This document shows positions 43,807-52,525 of a stretch of 64,000 nucleotides of DNA, piece after piece; position 1 is the stretch's first letter; every line of letters starts with the position of its first letter. The DNA comes from JAGVPT01 sp963717445 (GTDB taxonomy: Bacteria > Bacteroidota > Ignavibacteria > UBA10030 > UBA8401), in assembly GCA_963717445.1 (NCBI GenBank), contig OY970334.1, positions 310,001 to 374,000 on the forward strand, read 5' to 3'. A model generated the notes under the pieces. It was given only the letters and a program-made list of their open reading frames with translations. It was not told the DNA's origin and searched no databases. Made by a program: the position numbers and the translations under genes.

Positions 43807-44610
43807 ATGCGAGCTTTAAACTTCATGGCCTTAGTCTCGTTATTTGCTCTCTTGAGTTGTCAACAAAACGAAGAAGTTGTTCAGTCGCCCGAAGAAGAGT
43901 TTGTTCGATCGCCCGAAATTGCGCGTCCGCAATTTATCTATTCACATGAAGACAGTGTTGAGGGTGGAGACATAGCTTTATGGTTTGACGGTAGATTGGT
44001 AGCAACACAATCCTCAAAGTCGCAACTAATGTATAGTCTGAAATATCTCAGGCAATCCTACGCTGATTCACAGTCATTCGGAAATGTACTCAGCAACAGA
44101 TTTCTTTTGCCATGGGAGGCGGGCCAGGTGGTTGTGCAGTTCGACTCTTCGACAGCGATTCAAGTGAGGAATCACCAGTATAATGGCTGGAATTTGTTGG
44201 ACGTACGCTTGAGGCCCGACACAATTTTGAGGGCACCGGATGCTTTGGATTGGGCAGTACTCGGATTCAGAAAAAACTACAATCCCATCAGCCTCGCCGA
44301 TATTTACAGAACCCTTCCAGGTGTATTGTACGCTGATCCAAATGGCCTTGTTTTCTTAGACGGTACGTTTCCTATGTTTCCTGGAATACAATCAGGTGAA
44401 ATGACTTACGTCTTTGCCCAAAACTACATCTTAACTGGGTCCGGCCCATATTTCTATTTTCGATATATAAATGGCAAGCCGACCTACATCGGGCAGTGGA
44501 TGGGTTACTCTGCCTATACCCAACCTTGGGCGAAAGAAGCACGAATGAACATAGACAGTTTCGCTGTATGGCATGGAAATTGGCATGGGGTATTTGCCCA
44601 ATCACATTAG
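43807..44610 (+). CDS. Lipoprotein of unknown function
   Basis: About 268 residues. N-terminal 'NFMALVSLFALLSCQQN' is a lipoprotein signal (lipobox LLSC). The mature part is acidic then beta-rich, with 'GDIALWFDGRLVATQSSKSQ' and 'LPGVLYADPNGLVFLDGTFP'; the fold is not recognised. An aromatic-rich end ('TYIGQWMGYSAYTQPWAKEAR') suggests a surface or periplasmic binding protein. I start at ATG 43807 with AGGAG 11 nt upstream; a TTG at 43798 is the alternative. It follows the BNR protein by 75 bp and is followed by attC-like site 2. Confidence 0.65.
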   Translation: MRALNFMALVSLFALLSCQQNEEVVQSPEEEFVRSPEIARPQFIYSHEDSVEGGDIALWFDGRLVATQSSKSQLMYSLKYLRQSYADSQSFGNVLSNRFLLPWEAGQVVVQFDSSTAIQVRNHQYNGWNLLDVRLRPDTILRAPDALDWAVLGFRKNYNPISLADIYRTLPGVLYADPNGLVFLDGTFPMFPGIQSGEMTYVFAQNYILTGSGPYFYFRYINGKPTYIGQWMGYSAYTQPWAKEARMNIDSFAVWHGNWHGVFAQSH

Positions 44611-44700
44611 AAAGGAAGGTCTTGTGCAGTTGCACGTCGCCGCAGCTTACCTGTCCCGCTGTACTTTGGCGGGAGCGCCGGTCCGTTAGGGCGCACTCCA
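44611..44700 (+). repeat. attC-like site 2, after the lipoprotein gene
   Basis: Contains TTGCACGTCGCCGCAGCTTA, a small TCCCGC/GCGGGA hairpin, and ends CCGTTAGGGCGCAC, a good GTTRRRY core. Its 3' end is the reverse complement of the 5' end of site 3 (GTGCACCCTAAC), as the two ends of one attC should be. Confidence 0.55.
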
Positions 44701-44716
44701 AAAGACAGACAACCAT

Positions 44717-46882
44717 ATGAAATCGAAAACAACAGCTTTCAATATTGCAATCCTATCGTCTTTGGTCCTTTTGCAGAACCAAGGACTTGCACAGTCAGAT
44801 TATTGGCAACAAGCAAATGGGCCTAATGGTGGAACGATTGAGAGTTTTGCATTCACGCCCGCAGGTGCGATGTTCGCGGGTACTGCGGGAGGAGGGTTGT
44901 ATCGTTCAAACGATAACTGTAATTCTTGGCAAGCCGTGGACATAGGGACTCCGATCAACAATGTTCCAGCGCTTGCAGTTGCACCAAATGGGGATATATA
45001 CGCGTCTACAGAATTGATTTTTGGACAAGAGCTTTCTCTCATTACCTATAAATCCACTGACAACGGAAAAACGTGGGGAGTGTCTGCAAGCGGCTTAGAT
45101 GGCGTTCAATTCAATTCGCTCGTTGTAAATTCTGCCGGCTATATCTTTTGGGGATCCTATGGGTATGGAATCTTTAGGTCAAAAGATGCCGGGATGACAT
45201 GGACTAGAGTATTCGGAACACCCGATTCCATAAATGCATTAATTTCCGCACTTGCCGTCGACAAGGAAGGACACATTTTTGCTGGATCTGTGCTCGGGAT
45301 AAATCGCTCGACTGATAACGGAGATACTTGGACGGCATTGAACATTGTATCGACTCAACCTACTCCAAATATTCGTTCACTTTCCATTGCGCCCAACGGT
45401 GCTATATTTGCAACGGCTTGGATGTCAGGAATCATCCGTTCAAATAATGACGGTGATTCTTGGTCTCTGGTCTATTCGGGTGTAAATGATCATAGTGTTT
45501 TCGTTGCGCCAGATGGATCCGTATTCTTTGCAGAAGAAGGGAACACTGGCGGCAAGATCTGCCGTTCAACAGACAACGGTTCAACATGGGCAGAAGTCCT
45601 TCCCCTTCCAGCTTCAGGTCAATTTCAGGTACCTACATTCTCAGCTTTAGCCAACGGAGACGTAGTCATAGCGTTCGGTGATGATGGGGTACGTCTTTCC
45701 ACTGATGGTGGCACAACGTGGGCACGCAAAAATAGTGGTCTTGAAGCAATGAGTGTTCAAGCTTTGTTAAAGCTCGCTTCCGGTTCAGTTCTGGCGGGAA
45801 CCTTTGGTGCTGGAGTCTTTCTCTCAACTGATGGTATGAATTGGGTACAGTCGAATCAAGGTTTTTCAGGTCTATATGTTTCTTCATTTGTCAGTCTAAA
45901 GGATGGAACAGTCTTACTTGGATCCGATGGAGGAACTTTCCGCTCAACAGATTTCGGAAATACATGGGTTCAACTCCTCAAAGATACTGCATGCACTGCT
46001 ATGACAGTTGATGAATCAGGGACTATTTTTGCTGGCGGAGGAAGCGAGATATTTCGGTCTACTGACAGTGGAGTTTCTTGGATCGAAAAAGATAATGGGA
46101 TAGCATACACCAACGGGATAGCATACACCACTGTTCAATCTCTTGCTGTTGCCCCCAATGGACATCTTTTTGCTGGAACAGCTGAAGGGGTATTTCGATC
46201 ATCAGACAAAGGCGATAGCTGGAAAGGTGTATCCCCCTTTTTGGATATCGTTTCAATTACTACTAATTCAAAAGGCTACATTTTTGTTGCCGCAAGTTGG
46301 GGAGGCGGCTTTCAGCGGTCGACTGATGACGGGGATAGCTGGACGCCAATAAATAATGGAATGACGTCTAACTTTGGTGAAGCAATATATTCTCATCCCT
46401 CCGGTGATCTTTACGCCAGTTCTTTGGGCGGTGGGGCATTTCATTCAACAGACGATGGAACGTCTTGGGTTCAGATAAATTCAGGTCTCAGTGCAAATTC
46501 CATATTTGCCTTCGCCTTGGACAATAGTGGTCATTTACTCGCTGGCACATGGGGTAATGGGATTTTTCGAAGCACCCAACCTACAACCCGTGTTACGGAT
46601 GATTCACGTGCTTTTCCATCTAAGGCAATCCTTTATCAGAACTATCCAAATCCCTTCAACCCGTCGACGACAATTCGTTATAGTATTTCGCATAAATCAT
46701 ATGTAACTCTAACTGTATATAATTGTATCGGCCAGCAGGTCGTGCGATTGGTTGATGCTGAGCAAGAGGAAGGTTATCATGAAATGAAATTTGATGGATT
46801 AGGCTTAGCAAGTGGTATATATTTTTATAAACTGCAAACTGAAGAATTTGTTTCCACAAAAAGCTTTTTGTTGCTAAAGTAA
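44717..46882 (+). CDS. Secreted BNR-propeller protein with T9SS tail (second paralogue)
   Basis: A 721-residue exported protein: signal peptide 'NIAILSSLVLLQNQGLAQ', about a dozen Asp-box repeats ('STDNGDTWT', 'STDGGTTWA', 'SSDKGDSWK', 'STDDGTSWV'), each blade with a preceding 'FAGTxxGVFRS' strand, and the sorting tail 'LYQNYPNPFNPSTTIRYSI ... GIYFYKLQTEEFVSTKSFLLLK'. Around residue 455 a direct repeat NGIAYTNGIAYT marks a small in-frame duplication. Likely exported through the type IX system. It lies between attC-like sites 2 and 3, with no terminator other than site 3 itself. Confidence 0.88.
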   Translation: MKSKTTAFNIAILSSLVLLQNQGLAQSDYWQQANGPNGGTIESFAFTPAGAMFAGTAGGGLYRSNDNCNSWQAVDIGTPINNVPALAVAPNGDIYASTELIFGQELSLITYKSTDNGKTWGVSASGLDGVQFNSLVVNSAGYIFWGSYGYGIFRSKDAGMTWTRVFGTPDSINALISALAVDKEGHIFAGSVLGINRSTDNGDTWTALNIVSTQPTPNIRSLSIAPNGAIFATAWMSGIIRSNNDGDSWSLVYSGVNDHSVFVAPDGSVFFAEEGNTGGKICRSTDNGSTWAEVLPLPASGQFQVPTFSALANGDVVIAFGDDGVRLSTDGGTTWARKNSGLEAMSVQALLKLASGSVLAGTFGAGVFLSTDGMNWVQSNQGFSGLYVSSFVSLKDGTVLLGSDGGTFRSTDFGNTWVQLLKDTACTAMTVDESGTIFAGGGSEIFRSTDSGVSWIEKDNGIAYTNGIAYTTVQSLAVAPNGHLFAGTAEGVFRSSDKGDSWKGVSPFLDIVSITTNSKGYIFVAASWGGGFQRSTDDGDSWTPINNGMTSNFGEAIYSHPSGDLYASSLGGGAFHSTDDGTSWVQINSGLSANSIFAFALDNSGHLLAGTWGNGIFRSTQPTTRVTDDSRAFPSKAILYQNYPNPFNPSTTIRYSISHKSYVTLTVYNCIGQQVVRLVDAEQEEGYHEMKFDGLGLASGIYFYKLQTEEFVSTKSFLLLK

Positions 46883-46890
46883 TATCGAGT

Positions 46891-46960
46891 GCACCCTAAC
46901 CAGTCGCTCAAGCTGACGGAACCATGATCTGGTGCAGCGTGCGAGGGTGAGTCAGGATTG
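46891..46960 (+). repeat. attC-like site 3, after the second BNR gene
   Basis: GTGCACCCTAACCAGTCGCT then CAAGCTGACGG; the CCTAACCAGTCGCTCAAGC phrase is very like the 5' half of chromosomal-integron attC sites. The 3' half is degenerate (GCGTGCGAGGGTGAGT). Confidence 0.55.
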
Positions 46961-47042
46961 AAGTAGTTAGCAGTAATTGGACTTCTAACGATCTACGTGA
47001 ATGAATTAACATTTTATAGATTTGCAACCAAATAGGAAAAAA

Positions 47043-47936
47043 ATGAAACAAATAGTCTTAGTAGCCGGTGGCACGGGCGATCTTGGTGGAAGAGTTATTA
47101 ACTCTCTACTTGACAAAGGTGCTGAAGTCCGAGTGGTTGTTCGCGCAAGCAGTGACATTGAAAAAATACATAAGCTTGAGAAACTCGGAGCAAAGGTATT
47201 TAAAGTAAATATGTTCAGTCTTAAAGAAATTTCGCAGGCATGCACTGGTGTAACTTGCGTAGTATCAACCCTGCAGGGGTTGCACGACGTGATTGTCCAC
47301 ACTCAAAAAATATTGTTGGACGCTGCAATTGAAGCAGGAGTGCCGCGATTCATACCATCAGACTATTCGACAGACTTTAACAAGCTTCCAGCTGGTGAAA
47401 ACCGCAACTTCGATTTGAGAAAAGAATTTCATAAATACCTTGACAAATCTGCCCTTTCAGCTACCTCAGTTTTCAATGGTGCTTTTGCTGATATCCTCAC
47501 ATACAATACTCCAATGCTTGACCTAAAAAACAAGAGGGTCGGTTACTTGGGAGATAGTGCTGACTGGCACATGGATTTTACAACGAGGGATGATACTGCG
47601 GCTTTTACGGCAGAAGCGGCTTTAGATTCAAACGCGCCAAATATTCTTAGAATTGCCAGCTTCCAGGTAAGTCCAAACGAATTAGTAGCATTAGCAAGCG
47701 AGGCAACCAAGTCAACGTTTAAGCTGGTTCCAATGGGAAGCCTTGAAAAATTCAACGAATACATTAAACGTGAACGTGGTGGAAATCCTACGAGTGAAAA
47801 TGAACTTTTCCCAAAATGGCAAAGTGCTCAATATATGCATGGCATGTTTAGTACGCACCATGAAGCTCTGGACAATAATCGTTACCCAGAATTGAAGTGG
47901 ACAAGCGCGGCTGAATTCATTAGATCAATAGTGTAG
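47043..47936 (+). CDS. NmrA-family NAD(P)-binding protein
   Basis: About 297 residues. N-terminal Rossmann motif 'IVLVAGGTGDLGGRVI' (GxxGxxG), then 'VRASSDIEKIHKLEKLGAKVFKV' and 'GVPRFIPSDYSTDFNKL', as in NmrA/isoflavone-reductase-like proteins. These are atypical short-chain dehydrogenases: some reduce quinones or phenolics, some only sense NADP. No catalytic lysine could be assigned with confidence. The ATG at 47043 is used because the protein motif begins two residues later; AGGAAAAAA precedes it. Single gene between attC-like sites 3 and 4. Confidence 0.82.
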   Translation: MKQIVLVAGGTGDLGGRVINSLLDKGAEVRVVVRASSDIEKIHKLEKLGAKVFKVNMFSLKEISQACTGVTCVVSTLQGLHDVIVHTQKILLDAAIEAGVPRFIPSDYSTDFNKLPAGENRNFDLRKEFHKYLDKSALSATSVFNGAFADILTYNTPMLDLKNKRVGYLGDSADWHMDFTTRDDTAAFTAEAALDSNAPNILRIASFQVSPNELVALASEATKSTFKLVPMGSLEKFNEYIKRERGGNPTSENELFPKWQSAQYMHGMFSTHHEALDNNRYPELKWTSAAEFIRSIV

Positions 47937-47952
47937 TATGCAACCGCAGATC

Positions 47953-48030
47953 ATGGCAAGTGGAGTATACTTTTATCCGATGCAGGCTGGAAAATATAGC
48001 GAAACGAAGAAACTTTTGCTGTTGAAATGA
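47953..48030 (+). pseudogene. Remnant of a T9SS sorting tail
   Basis: A 26-codon piece reading MASGVYFYPMQAGKYSETKK then LLLLK and stop. This is exactly the last part of a T9SS-exported protein (compare ASGVYFYRLQAGSF of the 53256 gene, whose DNA is also similar). The rest of that gene is gone; the NmrA gene ends 17 bp upstream. It suggests that a former secreted-protein gene was replaced or deleted. Confidence 0.8.
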
Positions 48031-48085
48031 TCCAGCAGTGGGCACGTCGCCGCTGCGGCGAGGATTCGTTGGGGCTTAACGCATT
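48031..48085 (+). repeat. attC-like site 4, after the T9SS remnant
   Basis: CAGCAGTGGGCACGTCGCCG and GCGGCGAGGATTCGTTGGGG, then CTTAACGC. The GCACGTCGCCGC phrase is shared with sites 1 and 2. Degenerate; no good 5' core. Confidence 0.4.
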
Positions 48086-48144
48086 TCGTTATTATAGATA
48101 TTAAACGCAATGGTAGAAAAGAACCAGAAGATGGGAAATAAAAC

Positions 48145-48702
48145 ATGCCTCCAGCATACGTTAGAACAGTCCGAGAAGAAATCCTATACGAATACGCCAA
48201 ACTGATTTCTCGCTCAGCTTATGGATCGTTGGAGCGCGGATTCATCACAGAGCGATTCGGCAAGCTCCGCAATGGAGAGATCACAATTTCGGGAACAATC
48301 CGTGAGTGGGAGCGCGAGCAGGAGCTTCCAAGGCAATGTGTGTTCTGTGGTTCAACAGCCAACCTAACGACTGATCATTTGATTCCTGTAAACAAGGGAG
48401 GGAATGATTCTGCGGATAATCTTGTGCTGTCGTGTTCATCATGTAATTCGTCGCGAGGAGATAGGGGCGTGTTTGAATGGCTGGGATTAAAACGGAAGGA
48501 CCAATTGCACCGATTGGTTGCGGGAAAGTATCTTAAGCAACTCCTGCACTTGCATGAGGATCACCACACGCTCGATGTGCGTAAGGATCAAGTTACAAAG
48601 CTCTGTAAAGCGTGTCCCCTTCCAGACGTTTGTAGAACGTGGGCCAAAGAAGAAGAACTAACTTGTTTCTGTCTTGAGAGTATTCTCTTAAATGTGCATT
48701 AA
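48145..48702 (+). CDS. HNH endonuclease
   Basis: A 185-residue protein. The HNH core is 'CVFCGSTANLTTDHLIPVNKGGNDSADNLVLSCSSCNSSRGD' near residues 68-110: two CxxC pairs hold zinc, DH gives the catalytic histidine, and DNL the asparagine. After it comes a second cysteine cluster 'CKACPLPDVC ... TCFC'. HNH proteins of this size can be restriction or homing-type nucleases or DNA repair enzymes. No partner methylase is adjacent. It is the first gene after attC-like site 4. Confidence 0.85.
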   Translation: MPPAYVRTVREEILYEYAKLISRSAYGSLERGFITERFGKLRNGEITISGTIREWEREQELPRQCVFCGSTANLTTDHLIPVNKGGNDSADNLVLSCSSCNSSRGDRGVFEWLGLKRKDQLHRLVAGKYLKQLLHLHEDHHTLDVRKDQVTKLCKACPLPDVCRTWAKEEELTCFCLESILLNVH

Positions 48703-48910
48703 CAATGCGCCGCATGTTCCTTCAACAACCTCAATCAATTCTTGCACTGCTATTATCTCCATCTTACATTCCAAACTCTCCTCCACATGCTCGGGCAGTT
48801 GATCTTGCTTGTCCCAAACAAGGACGTCGACGTAGAGGGCGAGTTGTTATTGTGAAAGGTGATTTCCCATACACATATATATCCAAGAGGGAAGCGAATT
48901 GATTTTAGCG

Positions 48911-49177
48911 TTACTTGTCCCCCGCAACTTCTTCAACAAATCTCGTTCTCCGAAACAAGCTTCCGTGCACTATGTATTTCCGAGAACATTTTGGACAAAG
49001 GGTATAGCGACGCACGGAAGAACCAAAATTACTCCTCCCTACAAGAGGAGTCGGATAGCCACATTCACAGAGCCATGCAGCCCTATCTCCTGCGGCTCCT
49101 GCCATTCCAGTTTTCCCGCTGAGAAAAGAGATCGAGACAGTAAATTGGTGTGTTTTCCCTTTATGCTTTGTCTTCAC
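48911..49177 (-). CDS. Possible small zinc-ribbon protein
   Basis: An 88-codon frame (GTG at 49177) or about 64 codons from the internal ATG (MAGAAGDRAAW). It contains 'WLCECGYPTPLVGRS' and 'YTLCPKCSRKYIVHG', a CxC...CxxC layout that looks like a zinc ribbon. No good ribosome site was seen, and overlapping plus frames exist, so the call is tentative. Family unknown. Confidence 0.4.
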   Translation of the reverse strand: MKTKHKGKTHQFTVSISFLSGKTGMAGAAGDRAAWLCECGYPTPLVGRSNFGSSVRRYTLCPKCSRKYIVHGSLFRRTRFVEEVAGDK

Positions 49178-49269
49178 ATGCCTGTCTTTATGTTATCGCA
49201 GTAGGAATGTGTTGACGTGCCATTAGAAAATCAATACCGAGAATCAGGTATTTTTCCAATTCTGCAGAG

Positions 49270-49410
49270 GTTGCCACTTCGCCAACTCCCTATTGAAATG
49301 CAGTGTTGGCAAACTCTCTTTGCCATTTCGCCACTTTGCCAACAATTTTGTCTAATGGCAAGTTTGCCATTGCCACACTATGTATAGAGAACCTGGCAAA
49401 TGGCGAAGCC
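49270..49410. repeat. Cluster of TTGCCA/TGGCAA words
   Basis: At least eight hexamers in both orientations within 140 bp, including TTGGCAAACTCTCTTTGCCA and AATGGCAAGTTTGCCATT. They can form several small hairpins or serve as a multi-site operator. No other gene overlaps. Confidence 0.5.
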
Positions 49411-49730
49411 CCCTATAGCTCCTCTCTGAAAATTTGAAATAATTAATCGAGAAATCACCTCCCCACTTGCATCGTTGGATCCCAGTCGTCCCACAAGTAG
49501 AAGCATCGTCGATGGATCGTTCCGTGAGGGACGTTGCGATTGAGGCTCATTGGAATTGTTCTTTGTCTGGAATTCGGATTGGCAATGTCTTAGAAGCAGC
49601 TCCTTGCCTTTCCACCAATAGTAGTCTATATTAAGTCAGCTTCAGGGGTTGGACGTTCAAATCTGCAATCAATCTTCTCAAGCCCCCCCAAGGATCAGAA
49701 GCATTCAAAGTATGGAAAGGAAACAATAGC

Positions 49731-50174
49731 ATGTCTGCTGCACTCATATCTCCAGTGATTGTCTGGGCCGTTATCGGAGTAGTCCTCATCATCATTGAAA
49801 TGAATCACCTCGCTCTCGTCTTAGTTTTCTTTGGATTGGGTGCCTTAATCGTTTCGGTCACTACATGGATCGGTATTACGCCCGGACTTAACAGCCAGCT
49901 TGCAGTATTTTCCATTTCTTCTCTGCTTATGTTGGTCGCACTTAGAAAAACAGCGAAGAAGCTGTTCTTTGGCAGTCATGACATGCCACCGGACTACAAA
50001 GGGCAAAAGGTCAAAGTCGTGAAAGAAATCCCTGTCGGTGGCGAAGGAGCGATCTCATATCGTGGATCAGTCTGGATTGCCTTCAGTGATTCTAACGATA
50101 TAATTAGTGAAGGGAGCACTGTTGAAATCAATTCATTAGATGGAATTCGTGCGAAGGTCACACTCATTAAATAA
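49731..50174 (+). CDS. NfeD-like membrane protein (short form)
   Basis: A 147-residue protein with two or three hydrophobic helices ('VIVWAVIGVVLIIIEMNHLALVLVFFGLGALIVSVTTWIGI', 'LAVFSISSLLMLVALRKTAKKLFFG') and a C-terminal OB-fold NfeD domain ('GQKVKVVKEIPVGGEGAISYRGSVWIAFSD'). It lacks the ClpP-like protease of long NfeD proteins. Short NfeD proteins pair with SPFH proteins, and the SPFH gene indeed starts 24 bp downstream, so the two likely form one membrane-microdomain unit. AGGAAACAAT precedes the start. Confidence 0.88.
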   Translation: MSAALISPVIVWAVIGVVLIIIEMNHLALVLVFFGLGALIVSVTTWIGITPGLNSQLAVFSISSLLMLVALRKTAKKLFFGSHDMPPDYKGQKVKVVKEIPVGGEGAISYRGSVWIAFSDSNDIISEGSTVEINSLDGIRAKVTLIK

Positions 50175-50198
50175 GATAGATCAAAGAGGGAGTTACTT

Positions 50199-51107
50199 AT
50201 GGATTTATTTTTTCTTGTCGTGGCTGCGCTTGCAGTCCTTGCCATCATTTCCGGTGTTCGTGTCGTTCCGCAACAAAGCGCATTCGTCGTCGAGCGGCTT
50301 GGTAAATTTCATGTCGCCATACATGCGGGTGTAAGTTACATCATACCATTTATGGATAAGGTCGCGTATAAGCACACATTGAAAGAACAAACGATTGATA
50401 TTCCGGAGCAGGTCTGCATCACCAGAGACAACGTGCAAGTGGGAGTCGACGGTGTGATTTTCGTCCAAGTATTTGACCCACAGATGGCGTCGTATGGTAT
50501 TAGCAACTACATGAATTCAATTGTGCAGTTGTCACAAACGACTATGAGGAGTGAAATCGGAAAAATCGACCTTGATAAAACTTTTGAAGAACGAACCACG
50601 ATCAATTCAGCTATCGTCAGCGCAATCAATGAGGCATCTCGAACATGGGGCGTAAAGATCCTCAGATATGAAATCAAGAACATTGTGCCTCCGAAAACTG
50701 TCCTCATTGCGATGGAAAAACAGATGCAGGCGGAACGCGAGAAACGGGCTAATATATTGCAGTCAGAAGGAGAAAAACAGTCTGCTATCAATGTGGCCGA
50801 AGGACAGAAGCAGAAGGTCGTTCTCGAATCTGAAGCGGTTCGGCAGAAACAAATTAATGAAGCAACAGGCCAAGCTGAAGCAATTCGTGCCGTCGCCAAT
50901 GCAACAGCGGACGGCGTGAAAGCGGTCGCAGCGGCTGTTCAGTCCGAAGGAGGTATGGAAGCAGTGCAATTGCGGGTCGCTGAAAAGCTTGTAGAACAAT
51001 TTGGGAATCTTGCAAAGCAGTCAACAACACTGATACTGCCCGCGAACTTTGGCGACATTTCGTCGATGATCGCAACAGCAATGAGTGTAGTGAAAAAGAC
51101 AAAATAG
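50199..51107 (+). CDS. SPFH-domain paraslipin (QmcA/stomatin family)
   Basis: A 302-residue membrane-anchored protein. One N-terminal hydrophobic helix ('LFFLVVAALAVLAIISGVRVVPQ'), then the SPFH/band-7 domain ('SAFVVERLGKFHVAIHAGVSYIIPFMDKVAYKHTLKEQTIDIPEQVCITRDNV'), a long coiled-coil rich in Glu/Ala/Gln (residues about 180-250), and a short tail. The protein forms large rings in the inner membrane and controls other membrane proteins such as FtsH. It follows the NfeD gene in the same operon. The transcript probably ends at 51154-51186. Confidence 0.92.
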   Translation: MDLFFLVVAALAVLAIISGVRVVPQQSAFVVERLGKFHVAIHAGVSYIIPFMDKVAYKHTLKEQTIDIPEQVCITRDNVQVGVDGVIFVQVFDPQMASYGISNYMNSIVQLSQTTMRSEIGKIDLDKTFEERTTINSAIVSAINEASRTWGVKILRYEIKNIVPPKTVLIAMEKQMQAEREKRANILQSEGEKQSAINVAEGQKQKVVLESEAVRQKQINEATGQAEAIRAVANATADGVKAVAAAVQSEGGMEAVQLRVAEKLVEQFGNLAKQSTTLILPANFGDISSMIATAMSVVKKTK

Positions 51108-51153
51108 GTTTAGTGAGGGTCACACATAAGTGATCGTTTCAGAGATCAATCTC

Positions 51154-51186
51154 GCCCCAGACATTCACCATTCTGGGGCTTTCTTA
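51154..51186 (+). terminator. Terminator after the SPFH gene
   Basis: GCCCCAGA...TTCTGGGGC stem, followed by TTTCTT. Confidence 0.75.
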
Positions 51187-51443
51187 TTGTGGACGCGTGC
51201 TTATTTAGCGGATTTATCCGATTTCCGACTATCAATCTTCGGGGAGCTCATTTTGCCGTGATTTTATTGACGGGTTATATGTAAGCGCGGCGTTCTTTTA
51301 ACTTTCTGCACTCTCGACTTCTTTGGGGGGATCCACCACTGACTGCCTGAATGACCATACAACGGAGATGCATATTACAGCAAAATCACGGCGCGAGATG
51401 AATAATTGCGGCGGCATCGAAACAAAGTAGTGCAGCAAGGCAT
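51187..51443. other. Non-coding gap between convergent genes
   Basis: About 260 bp after the SPFH terminator; nothing recognisable. Confidence 0.4.
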
Positions 51444-52430
51444 TTACGAAAATTGTCTCGATGCAATATCAAGCTCACTCAATTCATTCTTTGTCAACGT
51501 AAACGTCATCGCAAGAGCATTGCTAGTTGCCTGCTCAGCTTTTGTCGCTCCTGGAATTGCAACCGCGGTCGCACCGTGGAAATTGATCAGCCAGTTCAGT
51601 GCAACCTGAGCTGCGGTTTTCTGATACCTCTGGCCGATTTCTCTCAACGTTGAGATGAGTGGACGCGACCGTTCGATGCCTCGCGGTGAAAACATTCCTG
51701 ACCGGCGCCTCATAATTGATATGTTTTTGAGAGCACCAGGATTTTCATGAAATCTCCCCGTTAAGAGTCCTTGCGCCAACGGAGAGTAAGCGATGATGCC
51801 GATTCCTAACTCCTTGGCTGTCTCCATCACGCCGTTTGATTCGATCCTCCGGTGCGCAAGATTATAATGGACCTGATTTGAAATTAGCTTCAGCCCATAT
51901 TTTTGGAGTTCTGTATGTGCAGTTCGCATCGCTTTGGCAGAAAAATTGCTCACACCAACATACTGTATATCATGCTTTGCAACGAGCAACGCCATAGCCT
52001 TCATCTGGGAAGCGATAGAAGCCAATGCAAAAGGTTGATGAATCTGGTATAAGGATATCGGAAAAGGATGCAGGAACCGTTTCCTCTCCTCAATTGTTTC
52101 TGTAATCGAGCCGGCAAAACGAAAAAGCGGCCACCATTTTGTAGCGATAAGCGCTCCCTGAGAGGACGCCCCAAGGAGCATCAAAGCTTCTGCAAGCGAT
52201 CTTTCGGACTCTCCCCATCCATACACTTCTGCAGTGTCAAACCAGTTGATACCATACTCCAATGAAGCCTGAACGATATCTTTTATCAGCTCGGAAGAAA
52301 TCTTCTGCCAATATCCTCCGATGATTCCTTTGCCTTTGCTAAACTGCCAGCATCCCAATCCGATAGGAGAAACCATGAGGTCGGAGTTGCCCAGTTTTCG
52401 AAGCTCAAATTTATGATTATTCATAGCCAT
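51444..52430 (-). CDS. Aldo/keto reductase
   Basis: About 328 residues from ATG 52430 (or 52424); longer frames to 52571 read through the regulatory region. The tetrad is Asp/Tyr in 'NWFDTAEVYGWGESERSLAEAL', Lys in 'ALIATKWWP', His in 'LYQIHQPFA'. The cofactor end is 'GATAVAIPGATKAEQATSNALAM'. The general look is that of the YajO/AKR11-13 type. It is the only minus-strand cargo gene of the middle of the island and diverges from the C39-like peptidase gene across 135 bp; the two could share regulation. Substrate unknown. Confidence 0.87.
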   Translation of the reverse strand: MAMNNHKFELRKLGNSDLMVSPIGLGCWQFSKGKGIIGGYWQKISSELIKDIVQASLEYGINWFDTAEVYGWGESERSLAEALMLLGASSQGALIATKWWPLFRFAGSITETIEERKRFLHPFPISLYQIHQPFALASIASQMKAMALLVAKHDIQYVGVSNFSAKAMRTAHTELQKYGLKLISNQVHYNLAHRRIESNGVMETAKELGIGIIAYSPLAQGLLTGRFHENPGALKNISIMRRRSGMFSPRGIERSRPLISTLREIGQRYQKTAAQVALNWLINFHGATAVAIPGATKAEQATSNALAMTFTLTKNELSELDIASRQFS

Positions 52431-52525
52431 CTCGCATTTTGGACCGGAATCTGAACGTGTTGTGTAACATTTGAAATTAACCGTCTCAATGTATGAATAG
52501 ATAGATTTGATTTCAAGAGATCCAT

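Larger units (their letters stand above)
48703..49730. other. Sparse region with a possible decayed frame and TTGCCA repeats
   Basis: About 1 kb with no robust gene except the possible zinc-ribbon protein at 48911-49177. A 52-codon open frame on the minus strand (48688-48846) has no start and reads like a C-terminal gene fragment. 49270-49410 is full of TTGCCA/TGGCAA words in both orientations. Plus-strand frames of 60-100 codons here lack ribosome sites. Confidence 0.45.

Noticed and set aside
41630..46882. The two BNR proteins as sialidases
   Set aside because: Asp-box repeats alone do not make a sialidase; the arginine triad and catalytic Tyr/Glu were not seen.
49270..49410. CRISPR array
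   Set aside because: Repeated words are only 6-7 bp, in both orientations and irregularly spaced; no repeat-spacer pattern and no cas genes anywhere in the window.
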